A DNA stretch of 45,574 nucleotides from Streptomyces antioxidans (GTDB lineage Bacteria; Actinomycetota; Actinomycetes; Streptomycetales; Streptomycetaceae). Location of the stretch: positions 1-45,574 of the forward strand of contig NZ_LAKD02000091.1 of NCBI RefSeq assembly GCF_000968685.2, in the 5' to 3' direction. The position numbers and the translations under genes were made by a program. Positions within the stretch are counted from its first letter, which is position 1; each line of letters opens with the position of its first letter. This document shows, one piece after another, positions 15,704 through 24,215 of this stretch. The notes under the pieces are model-generated. The model searched no databases. It was not told where the DNA came from and worked only from the letters and a program-made list of their open reading frames with translations.

Positions 15704-16875
15704 GCCCAGCCTCCCCGCCCGCGGCGGGTCCGGCGCAGCAGCCAGAAGAAGAACGGGCTGCCGACCAGGGCCGTCAGCACCCCGAGTGGCAACTCGGCGG
15801 GCTGGGCGGCCGTACGGGCCGCGAGGTCGGCCGCGAGCAGTACCAGCGCACCGGTGAGCGCGCTGGCGGGGACGAGGAAGCGATGCCCCGGACCGGCCGC
15901 CATCCGCAGCAGATGCGGCACCAGCAGCCCGACGAAGGTGATGACCCCCGCGACGGCGACCGCGGCGGCCGTGAGCAGCGCGACGACCAGGATCAGCGCC
16001 CTGCGCAACCGCTCGACGTCCACGCCCAGATGGCGCGCCGGGCGCTCGCCCAGCGCGAGCAGATCCAGGGCGCGGGCGTACAGCGGCGCGACGGCCAGGC
16101 CCGCGACCGCGCACGGCAGCACCGCCAGCACCTTGGGCCAGGTGGCCTGGGCCAGCGAACCCAGCTGCCAGAAGGTGATCTCGGTGATCCGGGCGTTGTC
16201 GGCGCGGAAGACGGCGAGCCCGATGAGCGCGCCCGCGAAGGCGTTGACCGCGATCCCGGTGAGGATGAGCGTCACGACTTCCGTACGGCCGCCGGACCGT
16301 GACAGCGCGTAGACGACGAACGCGGTGAGCAGCCCGCCGAGGAAGGCGCACACGGTCACCGTCCAGTTGCCGAAGACGTCCAGACCCAGGGCGATCGAGC
16401 CGACCGCGCCGACGGCGGCGCCCGAGGAGATGCCCACGACCCCCGGCTCGGCGAGCGGATTGCCGAACACCCCCTGCGTCAGCGCCCCCGCGCACCCCAG
16501 CGAGGCCCCGACGAGAAGCGCGAGGACGACGCGCGGCAGCCGTACGTTCCACAGCACGCTCTCCCCGACCCGGTCCAACTCGGCGCCACCGAGACCGGTG
16601 CGGTGGAGAAGCGAGCCGAGCAGCGCCCGAGGCGGTATCTCATACGCCCCGATGGACGCGGCGAGCAGGGCAAGCACGACGAGGGCGGCGACGAGAGCAC
16701 CCGTAAGGAGCGCGGCCCGCCCACGAGGCCCAAGGGCTCCACCCGGGACCCCAAGGGCCTGGCTCCCGGATGTCGGGGGCTGGGGCGGAGCCCCAGTTTC
16801 GGGAAGGGGCGGGGAGGGGAACAGCCCGCCGCAGGCGCCACGATCCACCGGGCGGCGGCCCCCCTTGGCCGTCAT
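15700..16875 (-). CDS. hmuU: Heme ABC transporter permease HmuU (FecCD family)
   Basis: A 391-residue FecCD-type inner-membrane permease with about nine or ten hydrophobic helices. Typical segments are RLPRVVLALLVGASLGCAGALTQG, NPLAEPGVVGISSGAAVG and GVITFVGLLVPHLLR. It forms the channel for heme delivered by HmuT and is driven by HmuV. The start at 16875 overlaps the hmuT stop by four bases (ATGA), and its own stop overlaps hmuV in the same way. The first 55 residues before helix 1 are unusual: they are Pro/Gly-rich and partly encoded by a dispersed repeat found elsewhere between genes. The real start may be further in. Confidence 0.93.
   Translation of the reverse strand: MTAKGGRRPVDRGACGGLFPSPPLPETGAPPQPPTSGSQALGVPGGALGPRGRAALLTGALVAALVVLALLAASIGAYEIPPRALLGSLLHRTGLGGAELDRVGESVLWNVRLPRVVLALLVGASLGCAGALTQGVFGNPLAEPGVVGISSGAAVGAVGSIALGLDVFGNWTVTVCAFLGGLLTAFVVYALSRSGGRTEVVTLILTGIAVNAFAGALIGLAVFRADNARITEITFWQLGSLAQATWPKVLAVLPCAVAGLAVAPLYARALDLLALGERPARHLGVDVERLRRALILVVALLTAAAVAVAGVITFVGLLVPHLLRMAAGPGHRFLVPASALTGALVLLAADLAARTAAQPAELPLGVLTALVGSPFFFWLLRRTRRGRGGWA
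16801..16821 (-). repeat. Dispersed 21-bp C/T-rich element, copy 2, inside hmuU
   Basis: The same 21-base core as at 6698, here in reverse orientation, encoding part of the N-terminal extension of HmuU (FPSPPLP). It is followed on the minus strand by GGGGCTCCGCCCCAGCCCC, as in the other copies. The other three copies in this window lie in intergenic sequence. Confidence 0.75.
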
Positions 16876-17945
16876 CGGCCCGTACGGTGAAGCTGCCGCA
16901 CCAGTGACGCCAGCACCCGATCAGTACGCGGTCCATAGCTGAGCAGCACACCGTCGTCGACCGCCACCACGCGCCGGTCCATACCGGCCGGAGTCTCCGC
17001 GACCCCCGGCACCTTCAGCAGCCCGTCCACACCGCCCACCGACTCAAGCCCCTTCGTCATGACGAGGATCGCGTCCGGCGCCGCCTTGGCAAGGGCCTCA
17101 CTGGTGATGGCGGTGAAGTCCTTGGTCAGTCCGGACTCCTTGCCCGCGTCCACCGCCCCCGCGGCCTCCAGCAGCGAACTCGCCCCGGAGTCCCGGCCGC
17201 CGAGGAGATAGACCGAGGCGCTGCCGCGGAGGTACAGGAAGGCCACGCGCGGCCGGTGGTCCGCGGCGGGGATGTCCTTGCGCACGGCCTCGATGCGGCG
17301 GTCGGTGCGCTCGCGCAGCTCCGCACCCGCCGTACGCACGCCAAGTGCGGTGGCCACCGCGTCGATACGGGTGCCGATGTCGGACAGCCGCTTCGGCGGG
17401 TCGAGCACCACCAGCGGAATCCCGGCGTCCCGTATCTGGCCGATGGCCTCGGCCGGACCCGTGGTGGTCTCCGCGAGCACCACGCTGGGCTTCAGGGAGA
17501 GCACGCTCTCGGCGGAGACATCGTGGGCCCGGGTGACCACGGGCAACTTGGCCGCCTGCGCGAACGTGGCGGTGATGTCGCGGGCGACGACGTTCCGGCC
17601 CAGCCCCAGGGTGAAGACGATCTCGGAGAGCGACCCGGTGAGGGGCACGATCCGGTCGGCGTCCCGCACGGTCACCCGGTGGCCGTCGGCGGACCTGACG
17701 GTGGCGGGGAGGCGCGGCGTCGGCGTGGTGCGCAGGGGCTCGACCCGGTCCGCTGCCGCCGCGGCCGTACGCGGCGAACCGGCGTCCCTACCGCTTTCAC
17801 CGCCTCCGCCCCCGGCGCCCCCGCCGCACCCGGTGAGCGCCAGCAGCGCGAGCAGCGGGAGAAGGGCGCCGAGTGGCCGCCTGGCGAGGCGTGGTGCATG
17901 GGGTCTGCCGGGCAGAGGCCCGGCCGCCGACTGCGGTTGATCCAC
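16872..17945 (-). CDS. hmuT: Heme-binding lipoprotein HmuT (ABC transporter substrate-binding protein)
   Basis: A 357-residue lipoprotein that binds heme outside the membrane and passes it to HmuUV. The signal ends in lipobox LTGC, followed by a Gly-rich linker, then the FecB-type fold starting VTVRDADRIVPLTGSLSEIVFTLGLG. Family heme ligands are one His and one Tyr; candidates are the His in TRAHDVS and the Tyr in VYLLGG, which is inference. A GTG at 18020 is in frame but lies beyond the iron box. The GTG at 17945 has GGAAGGG seven bases upstream and a normal signal peptide, so I chose it. First gene of hmuTUV. Confidence 0.92.
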   Translation of the reverse strand: MDQPQSAAGPLPGRPHAPRLARRPLGALLPLLALLALTGCGGGAGGGGGESGRDAGSPRTAAAAADRVEPLRTTPTPRLPATVRSADGHRVTVRDADRIVPLTGSLSEIVFTLGLGRNVVARDITATFAQAAKLPVVTRAHDVSAESVLSLKPSVVLAETTTGPAEAIGQIRDAGIPLVVLDPPKRLSDIGTRIDAVATALGVRTAGAELRERTDRRIEAVRKDIPAADHRPRVAFLYLRGSASVYLLGGRDSGASSLLEAAGAVDAGKESGLTKDFTAITSEALAKAAPDAILVMTKGLESVGGVDGLLKVPGVAETPAGMDRRVVAVDDGVLLSYGPRTDRVLASLVRQLHRTGR

Positions 17946-17995
17946 GTTCAGCCCTTCCACGTTGGTCGCGCTGTTCCTACCTGACGGCGCATAGC

Positions 17996-18014
17996 TTAGG
18001 TTAGCCTTGCCTTG
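17996..18014. promoter_or_regulatory. Iron box between hmuT and the HtaA-domain gene
   Basis: TTAGGTTAGCCTTGCCTTG matches the consensus TTAGGTTAGGCTAACCTAA at 14 of 19 positions, with a perfect left half. It lies 50 bases before the chosen hmuT start and 28 before the divergent HtaA-domain gene, so one repressor site may control both directions. Confidence 0.82.
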
Positions 18015-18041
18015 CTTCACTAGAGGGGGGAGGGGCCTCTG

Positions 18042-19556
18042 ATGCTGCCGTTGGGACCAGCAGAGTCGTCACGGCCGGTCCGTAAGTCCACCGTGCTCAC
18101 CGCGACGACCGCCACCGCCGTGCTCACGCTCTGTGCCACGCTGCTGAGCGGCCCCGCCGCACAGGGGGCGAACCGTACGGCCGCGTACGCACGTACGGCC
18201 GCGGACGCACACACGGTCGCCGACGGTCGTACGGTCGCGGGCGGGCGCCTGGACTGGGGCATCAAGTCCTCGTTCCAGAGCTATGTCACCGGACCCATCG
18301 CAAAGGGGAGCTGGAACCTGCGGGACGGGGCGGCCACGGTCGGCAGCGACCAGTTCCGCTTCCACTCCGCCACCGGCTCCTACGACCCGGCCGACGGCGC
18401 CTTCGAGGCGGCGTTCTCCGGCGGGGTGCGCTTCCTCGGCCACCGCAAGCCGGACGGCTCGTACCAACTGGACCTCACCATCGGCCACCCCACCGTCCGG
18501 ATCCCCGCCGGAGGCCGCGGCGCCACCCTCTACGCCGATATGACCGGCAAGGCCAAGGGCACCGGCAAGGTCACCAGCGCCCGGCAGGTGCCGCTGGCCA
18601 CCCTCGACCTCGGCGGGGTGACCATGCGCGGCGGCGGATCGCCGGTGGTGCTCAACCACCTTCCGGCGAAGCTCACTTCGGAGGGCGCCAAGGCGTTCGC
18701 GGGGTACTACACGGCGGGTACGGAGCTGGACCCGGTGAGCCTGTCGGTGGACGCGCCCGCGCGGAAGGCGCCGAAGCCGGGTGCCGAGCCGACCCATGGC
18801 GCCAGCGCTGACCCTGGGAAGGACCGGCCACGGGGCGCCTTCACCACGGCCGCCGTCGACTGGGGGGTGCGCCGCACCTTCCGCGAGTACGTCACCGGCC
18901 CGGTGGCCAAGGGGAAGTGGCGGCTGTCGGACGGGGCGCAGGACGGCGGCGCGCTCTTCCGCTTCCCCGGCGGCAAGGGGACGTACGACGAGCGGCGGAA
19001 CACCCTCCGCGCCACCTTCCAGGGCCGTATCGGCTTCCGGGGCAAGGATCTCGACCTCGCGCTGAGCGGGGTGTCCGTACGCATCGCGGACGGGCGCGGC
19101 ACGCTGGCGGCGGATGTGACCCGCGACGGCTCCACGGCCGGGGACGTGCCGCTGGCCACCTTCAAGGCCGCCCAACTGCGCGCCCAGAAGGGCCTGATCG
19201 CGGTGACAGAATCCCCAGCCACGCTGACCACCCGGGGCGCCGAGGTGTTCGGTGGGCTCTACCGGGCGGGCACGGCCATGGACCCGGTCTCGCTCGCGGT
19301 AGCCCTCGACGCCAAGGCATCCCTTCCGCCCCTGCCCGACCTGGGCGACTCCCCGTCCGCCACCGCCGAACGGCCCACCGGCGCGAAGGCCGGGCGCACC
19401 GCCTCGCCCGCGGCGGCCTCCTCGTCGTCGGGCTCGTCGGGCTCCTCCGCCGCGCCATGGGCGGCGGCCGGGGCGGGCGGCGTGCTGCTGATCGCCGCGG
19501 CCGTCCTCGTACCGCGGTGGCGCCGCCGCCGGGCGGTGACCGCGCCACGGAACTGA
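18042..19556 (+). CDS. htaA: HtaA-domain heme-binding surface protein, membrane-anchored
   Basis: A 504-residue exported protein with two HtaA (heme-transport associated) domains at about residues 67-240 and 275-435. Each begins with the same pattern: DWGIKSSFQSYVTGPIAKG in the first and DWGVRRTFREYVTGPVAKG in the second. In corynebacteria such domains bind heme at the surface through a conserved Tyr, here possibly in the YVTG motif. An N-terminal signal is present, and the C-terminus has a Ser-rich linker, one membrane helix and a positive tail (WRRRRA), so it is anchored with the domains outside. The start follows GGGGGAGGGG. It shares its promoter region and iron box with hmuT. Confidence 0.9.
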   Translation: MLPLGPAESSRPVRKSTVLTATTATAVLTLCATLLSGPAAQGANRTAAYARTAADAHTVADGRTVAGGRLDWGIKSSFQSYVTGPIAKGSWNLRDGAATVGSDQFRFHSATGSYDPADGAFEAAFSGGVRFLGHRKPDGSYQLDLTIGHPTVRIPAGGRGATLYADMTGKAKGTGKVTSARQVPLATLDLGGVTMRGGGSPVVLNHLPAKLTSEGAKAFAGYYTAGTELDPVSLSVDAPARKAPKPGAEPTHGASADPGKDRPRGAFTTAAVDWGVRRTFREYVTGPVAKGKWRLSDGAQDGGALFRFPGGKGTYDERRNTLRATFQGRIGFRGKDLDLALSGVSVRIADGRGTLAADVTRDGSTAGDVPLATFKAAQLRAQKGLIAVTESPATLTTRGAEVFGGLYRAGTAMDPVSLAVALDAKASLPPLPDLGDSPSATAERPTGAKAGRTASPAAASSSSGSSGSSAAPWAAAGAGGVLLIAAAVLVPRWRRRRAVTAPRN

Positions 19557-19689
19557 CCCCAGGCCACGCCACGGGCCCCCGGCCGTCGGGGGCGACGCCA
19601 CAGGGCTGCCCTCCGGCCGCCGGGCGGCGACCGCGCCCACGGGGCTGACCCCCGGCCACCGGACGGCGACCCCGCCACCGGCCTGAACC
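19531..19689. repeat. Degenerate tandem repeat across the stop of the first HtaA-domain gene
   Basis: The gene end, GGGCGGTGACCGCGCCACGG then AACTGACCCCAGGCCA, recurs with changes at about 19587, 19622 and 19661. The unit at 19622-19658 is closest, including the CTGACCCC stop region. Units are about 30-40 bases long and fill most of the 202-base gap before the next gene. Confidence 0.7.
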
Positions 19690-19758
19690 ACTCATCCACC
19701 CCTGTCACTACTGATTCGTCGCTCCTCAACTGGACTTCCGACCGGGAGGCACCCGCCC

Positions 19759-21327
19759 ATGACCGTCACACCGACCACCACCTCCGCGCCCCGCCCCCGC
19801 AGACCCGCCGCCCGCGGCGCCCTGGCGCTCGCCACGGCCGTCGCCGCCGCGGCCGCGCTCGGGGGCGCCGTCACCGTCCTGCCCGCCCACGCCGCCGCGG
19901 CGGCGCCCGGTCTCGAGCTCAAGGACGGCACCCTGGAGTGGGGTGTGAAGGAGGGGTTCCGGAACTACGTCACCGGCCCGATAGCCCACGGCACGATCGA
20001 GGTCGCGGACGGCGCCCGACAGGCCCCCGACAACGGCCCGTTCACCTTCACCGACGGCACGGGCACGTACGACACCTCGAGCCACGCCGTGGACACCACC
20101 TTCAAGGGCACGGTGCGCTTCACCGGCCACGCCGGGGCGCTCGACCTCACCCTCGCCGACCTTAAGGTGCGCACGGAGGGCGCCTCGGGCGAGATCACCG
20201 CCGATGTCACCTCGTCCGGCACCACCAGCGACGACGTCGTGCTCGTCACCCTCGATCTGTCCGGGGTGACGCCGGGCACCGGCGAGGGCGGCCGGATGAC
20301 CTTCGCGGACATCCCGACGGAGCTCACGGCCGACGGCGCCAAGGCGTTCAACGACATGTACCAGGAGGGGCAGCAGCTGGACCCGGCGACGCTCGCGGTC
20401 ACCCCGGGCGCCGCCACCCCGACCGCGACGCCCACCCCGACGGACTCGCCCTCGGCCACTCCGACGACCCCGACGACCCCGGCTCCCACCCACACCACGG
20501 CGGGGCCCGCGAACACGCCCACCGAGTCCTCCGGCGCGGCGCCCGGGGTCGTGGACGGCAACCTCGACTGGGGGGTGAAGAAGTCCTTCCGGGACTACGT
20601 CACCGGCCCGATCGCCAAGGGGAAGATCACCCTCAGCGGCGGCGCGGCCGACCACGGGGACGGCTATCGCTTCCCGAACGGCGAGGGCGCCTATGACGCG
20701 GACGAGGGCTCGCTGGACGCGGCGTTCGACGGCGCGGTGCGCTTCACCGGCCATGAGGGCGCGCTGGACCTGAGGTTCAGCGATCTGAGCATCGAGGTCG
20801 AGGGCGCCAAGGGCGCGTTGGTGGCCGATGTGTCCTCGAAGGACCGGGAGACGGGCAAGGTCACCGAGAGCGACGACGTCACGGTGGCCGATCTCGCGAC
20901 GGGCTCCGGCCTCCCCGACCCGAAGGGTGGGGTCATCACCCTTACGGATCTCCCGGCCGCGCTGACGGCCGACGGAGCCGAGGCCTTCGGCGGCTTCTAC
21001 ACGGCGGGCGACGCCCTCGATCCGGTCACGGTGGCCGTCTCCCTCGACGAGGACGCCGAACTGCCCGGCGGCAACACCGGCGGCTCCGGCGGAAGCGGCG
21101 ACACGGGCGGTACGGACACCGGAGGCACCACCACCGGCGGCGGGTCCGTCACCGGCGGGTCCACCACGGGCGGCACCGGCTCCCTGGCCAGCACCGGCGC
21201 GGACATCCCCACCGGGGCAATGCTGGGCGGCGCCGGAGCCATGGCCGTGGCCGGTACGGCGGCCCTCCTCGCCACCGCCCGCCGCCGCCTCAACGCGATC
21301 GACACCCCGACACCCGGCGGGTCCTGA
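19759..21327 (+). CDS. HtaA-domain heme-binding protein with LAxTG cell-wall sorting signal
   Basis: A 522-residue surface protein with two HtaA domains (about residues 50-215 and 265-435), each starting with a WGVK-x-x-F-x-x-YVTGPIA pattern. A Thr/Pro-rich linker separates them and a Gly/Thr-rich linker follows. The C-terminus has LASTG, a hydrophobic helix and Arg-Arg-Arg. This matches the LAxTG motif used by class E sortases in Streptomyces, so it is likely fixed to the wall, ahead of the membrane-anchored first protein. The ATG follows GGGAGG. It is 202 bases after the first HtaA-domain gene with no separate iron box, so it is probably in the same operon. Confidence 0.9.
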   Translation: MTVTPTTTSAPRPRRPAARGALALATAVAAAAALGGAVTVLPAHAAAAAPGLELKDGTLEWGVKEGFRNYVTGPIAHGTIEVADGARQAPDNGPFTFTDGTGTYDTSSHAVDTTFKGTVRFTGHAGALDLTLADLKVRTEGASGEITADVTSSGTTSDDVVLVTLDLSGVTPGTGEGGRMTFADIPTELTADGAKAFNDMYQEGQQLDPATLAVTPGAATPTATPTPTDSPSATPTTPTTPAPTHTTAGPANTPTESSGAAPGVVDGNLDWGVKKSFRDYVTGPIAKGKITLSGGAADHGDGYRFPNGEGAYDADEGSLDAAFDGAVRFTGHEGALDLRFSDLSIEVEGAKGALVADVSSKDRETGKVTESDDVTVADLATGSGLPDPKGGVITLTDLPAALTADGAEAFGGFYTAGDALDPVTVAVSLDEDAELPGGNTGGSGGSGDTGGTDTGGTTTGGGSVTGGSTTGGTGSLASTGADIPTGAMLGGAGAMAVAGTAALLATARRRLNAIDTPTPGGS

Positions 21328-21346
21328 CCAACCCGCCCCACCGGCC

Positions 21347-21386
21347 GCCCGCGCTCACCGACTCCTCCTGCCCGGTGGGCGCGGGC
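21347..21386 (+). terminator. Terminator after the HtaA-domain genes
   Basis: GCCCGCGCTCACCG (21347-21360) pairs with CGGTGGGCGCGGGC (21373-21386), a stem of about 14 bp with one mismatch or bulge. It starts 19 bases after the stop codon. Confidence 0.65.
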
Positions 21387-21580
21387 TTGTGGGCTGGGCC
21401 GCTAGGGCCGTGGCCCGGTACGGGGGAGGGCAACGCAGGTCGCGGCCCGGCCCCACTCGTCTTCGTGGAAGCGATCCATCCAGCTCACCAACAGAGCGCG
21501 GGCGCCGCTACCGTGAGCCCCCGCACCGGCGGTCCCACCGTCCGGGCTGGATCCCCTGCGCATCCTCCCTGGAGTCCCCC

Positions 21581-22060
21581 ATGTCCACCGACCTCTTCGG
21601 CGTCCGCGTCCTCGATCTTGACCACGAGCAGCGGCGCGTGTGCTTTCGGGTCTTCGTCGTCTACTACGAGCCCTCCTGGGGCACCGGCGAGCTGTTGCCC
21701 GACGACCCCACCTTCTTCTTCCGGGTGCTGTGGGAGGCCGCGGAGAACTCCACCCCGCGCCGCGATGGTTCGCTGGCGGACGTCGTCACCCTCGATGAGT
21801 TCCTGGACGAGGAATGGGTGGAGAGCAACACCCACCGCTTCGTCGCGGGCATCGAGAGGGTGGCCGCGCGGAACCACCCCGTCAGCGATGAGGCCTTCGA
21901 GCGGCTGCCGATGTTCTCCCACGAGCGCGACGGTGGCTGGCAGGACGAGGAGCGGCTTGCCCAGGGCGACTACCTCGTCCAGGTCACCGATGCCCGCTGG
22001 ATGGAGTCGCTGCGCGTCGGCCAGAGCTGGGGCACCACCAGCTATGCCGCTAACTCGTAG
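21581..22060 (+). CDS. Hypothetical protein, 159 residues
   Basis: A small acidic protein with no signal peptide or membrane helix. It starts MSTDLFGVRVLDLDHEQRRV and is rich in Glu, Asp and aromatic residues (ELLPDDPTFFFRVLWEAAE, SWGTTSYAANS at the end). GGAG lies about seven bases before the ATG. Codon use fits the genome, so it is very likely real. I do not recognise a family. It is convergent with the heme oxygenase gene and stands between two iron-related units, but nothing in it suggests metal binding. Confidence 0.75.
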   Translation: MSTDLFGVRVLDLDHEQRRVCFRVFVVYYEPSWGTGELLPDDPTFFFRVLWEAAENSTPRRDGSLADVVTLDEFLDEEWVESNTHRFVAGIERVAARNHPVSDEAFERLPMFSHERDGGWQDEERLAQGDYLVQVTDARWMESLRVGQSWGTTSYAANS

Positions 22061-22115
22061 CGCCCACCGGAACGCCCGCGCTCACCGGCCCCTCCTGCCC
22101 GCTCAGTCACTTCGC

Positions 22116-22766
22116 TCAGGCGCTGAGCCGGAACTCCTCGGCCAGCTCCCGGAAGATCCCCGCGTTCAGCGCGTACGCGCGCTTGCACTCCTCCACCACG
22201 CGCTGCTTCTCCAGGTCGTCCAGCGGCAGCGCGTCCAGCAGCGCGCGGTACTCCCGCTTGAACGCGGCGGGGTTGCCGATCGACTCGAAGACGTAGAACC
22301 GCACCCCGTCGCCCTTACGGTCGAAGCCCCAGGTCTTCTCCGCCGTGTCCCGGACGATCTGGCCGCCGGACAGATCGCCCATGTAGCGGGTGTAGTGGTG
22401 GGCCACATAGCCCGCGGGCCAGTCGCGGGCGCACTCCGCGATCCGCGCCGCGTACGCCGCCGTGGCGGGCAGCGCGGTGAGGCCGGTGCGCCAGTCCGGG
22501 CCGCCGAGGTGGGCCAGATCGCGCTCCAGCTCGGCCAGGCGGGCCAGCTCCGGCCGGAGGAACGGGCCCGCCACGGGGTCGGCCGCGAGCGCGCCGGCCG
22601 CGGGCCCGGACTCCAGGGCGCGGTAGACGAACCACAGCTGCTCCGAATAGCGGCGGTAGGCCGCCACTCCCAGCCGCCCGCCGAGCAGGTCGGTCATGAA
22701 CGACGAGCTCCCGACGTCCGAGTGCGCTTCCCGTGAGGCGGTGCGGATCAGGGCGGAGAACTCCAC
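22116..22766 (-). CDS. hmuO: Heme oxygenase (biliverdin-producing)
   Basis: A 216-residue all-helical heme oxygenase, the usual length for bacterial HmuO. The proximal heme ligand is in EAHSDV near residue 15. The distal helix has the signature GDLSGGQIV, and YVAHHYTRYMGDLSGG is intact. It opens heme to biliverdin, iron and CO in the cytoplasm, using reductant from an unknown partner. The start at 22766 lies close to an iron box 26 to 44 bases upstream, so it should be made under iron limitation together with hmuTUV and the HtaA proteins. No biliverdin reductase or dedicated ferredoxin is next to it. Confidence 0.96.
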   Translation of the reverse strand: MEFSALIRTASREAHSDVGSSSFMTDLLGGRLGVAAYRRYSEQLWFVYRALESGPAAGALAADPVAGPFLRPELARLAELERDLAHLGGPDWRTGLTALPATAAYAARIAECARDWPAGYVAHHYTRYMGDLSGGQIVRDTAEKTWGFDRKGDGVRFYVFESIGNPAAFKREYRALLDALPLDDLEKQRVVEECKRAYALNAGIFRELAEEFRLSA

Positions 22767-22791
22767 GGTGGACCTCCGGGGGCCGAGGTGT

Positions 22792-22810
22792 GTAGGTTAG
22801 CCTTACCTAA
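22792..22810 (-). promoter_or_regulatory. Iron box in front of hmuO
   Basis: GTAGGTTAGCCTTACCTAA matches the consensus TTAGGTTAGGCTAACCTAA at 16 of 19 positions, the best site in the window. Confidence 0.88.
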
Positions 22811-22840
22811 GTAGAGACCGTCGTCTACGTCAATGCTTTC

Positions 22841-22855
22841 CCGACAAGCTGTCGG
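22841..22855. terminator. Small perfect hairpin between hmuO promoter and map
   Basis: CCGACA-AGC-TGTCGG, a six-base perfect stem with a three-base loop. It lies about 70 bases downstream of the map stop on the minus strand, so it could end map transcripts. Just before it (22890-22911) an 11-base unit ACACCTCAGAA is repeated twice. The terminator role is weakly supported. Confidence 0.35.
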
Positions 22856-22923
22856 TAAAACGGCCGACGAAAAATCGCCCCCGGCACAAGACACCTCAGA
22901 ACACCTCAGAACCCCGCGGACCC

Positions 22924-23781
22924 CTACGGCAGGGTGAGGATCTCCGCCCCGGTCTCCGTCACCACCAGCGTGTGCTCGAACTGCGCCGTCCGCTTGCGGT
23001 CCTTGGTGACCACGGTCCAGCCGTCCTCCCACATGTCGTAGTCATGGGTGCCGAGCGTCAGCATCGGCTCGATGGTGAAGGTCATCCCCGGCTTGATCTC
23101 GGTGGTGTGGTGCGGGCTGTCGTAGTGCGGCACGATCAGGCCGGAGTGGAACGAGGTGTTGACCCCGTGGCCGGTGAAGTCGCGCACCACGCCGTAGTCG
23201 AAGCGCTTGGCGTACGACTCGATGACCCGGCCGATGATGTTGATCCGGCGGCCCGGCTTGACGGCCTTGATCGCACGGTTGAGGGACTCACGGGTGCGCT
23301 CGACGAGCAGCCGCGACTCCTCGTCCACCTCGCCGCACAGGTAGGTGGCGTTGTTGTCCCCGTGCACCCCGCCGATGAAGGCGGTGACGTCGAGGTTCAC
23401 GATGTCGCCGTCGCGCAGGACGGTGGTGTCGGGGATGCCGTGGCAGATGACCTCGTTGACCGAGCTGCACAGCGACTTGGGGAACCCGCGGTAGCCCAGC
23501 GTCGAGGGGTATGCGCCGTGGTCGCACATGTACTCATGGGCCACCCGGTCCAGCTCGTCCGTGGTGACCCCAGGTGCGATCAGCTTGGCGGCCTCCTCCA
23601 TCGCCCGTGCGGCGATCCGCCCGGCGATCCGCATGCGCTCGATCGTTTCGGCGTCCTGGACCTCGGGCCCGTCGTAAGGAGTGGGGCCGCTCTTGCCGAC
23701 GTACTCCGGACGCGGGATCGAGGCGGGGACGGTGCGGGTGGGGGAGAGCTTCCCCGGGACTAGAAGCGACTGGCCAGACAT
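22924..23781 (-). CDS. map: Type I methionine aminopeptidase
   Basis: A 285-residue cytoplasmic metalloprotease that removes the initiator Met. The family ligands are visible: Asp in NLDVTAFIGG, Asp in GVHGDNNATY, His in FTGHGVN, Glu in TIEPML, Glu in QFEHT. The N-terminal 35 residues before the catalytic domain (LLVPGKLSPTRTVPASIPRP) are typical of actinobacterial MetAP. The ATG at 23781 is chosen because family proteins begin at this point; longer in-frame starts would read into the opposite gene's region. A purine-rich ribosome site is hard to see. Divergent from the small gene at 23815. Confidence 0.96.
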   Translation of the reverse strand: MSGQSLLVPGKLSPTRTVPASIPRPEYVGKSGPTPYDGPEVQDAETIERMRIAGRIAARAMEEAAKLIAPGVTTDELDRVAHEYMCDHGAYPSTLGYRGFPKSLCSSVNEVICHGIPDTTVLRDGDIVNLDVTAFIGGVHGDNNATYLCGEVDEESRLLVERTRESLNRAIKAVKPGRRINIIGRVIESYAKRFDYGVVRDFTGHGVNTSFHSGLIVPHYDSPHHTTEIKPGMTFTIEPMLTLGTHDYDMWEDGWTVVTKDRKRTAQFEHTLVVTETGAEILTLP

Positions 23782-23814
23782 ATCAGCGAGTGTATCGGCG
23801 GTGCATGGGGCAGC

Positions 23815-24081
23815 ATGGCCGCAAGGGAGTACGAGCGGAAGGTCGGGGCCGGGATGGCGCTGTTCAGGAGAGGTACCGCCGGGAAGCCCGGCGAGTGGTA
23901 CTACTGCATCGAGCACCAGAAGGTCGAGGAGGGCCCGGAGTGCCGCGCCGCCGACCGCCTCGGCCCGTACGCCTCCCCGGAGGAGGCGGCCCGCGCGGTG
24001 GAGACGGTGCGCGAGCGCGACGCGGAGTGGCGGAACGATCCGCGCTGGCGCGACGACAAGCCCCAAGGCGGCGACGCCTAG
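23815..24081 (+). CDS. Small conserved SPOR-like protein, 88 residues
   Basis: A small hydrophilic protein with GEWYYCIEHQKVEEG, a second Cys in PECRAADRLGPYASPEEA, and a helical end (AARAVETVRERDAEWRNDPRW). Short proteins of this pattern are common in Streptomyces and are often named SPOR-like; a role is not known. The two Cys in this arrangement could bind metal, which is speculation. Two starts are possible: 23815, with GGGG close by, or 23854 (MALFRRG), which resembles homologues as I recall them. The TAG stop is repeated downstream by a 20-base tandem repeat. Confidence 0.72.
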   Translation: MAAREYERKVGAGMALFRRGTAGKPGEWYYCIEHQKVEEGPECRAADRLGPYASPEEAARAVETVRERDAEWRNDPRWRDDKPQGGDA

Positions 24082-24130
24082 CTTCTGCCGGTGACGCCTA
24101 GTCTCCGGCGGTGACGCCTAGCCGCCTCCC
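24071..24130. repeat. 20-bp tandem repeat across the stop codon of the small gene
   Basis: Three units starting at 24071, 24091 and 24111. They read GCGACGCCTAG, GTGACGCCTAG and GTGACGCCTAG and share a similar remainder. The first contains the gene's TAG stop. Confidence 0.85.
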
Positions 24131-24215
24131 GGCGCGCCGTTCCAGACGTTGGACTGCCATCCGGCCGCCGCCATGGCCAGCCCCCAGCGGGCGCACACCA
24201 GCCCCCAAACCGGCC

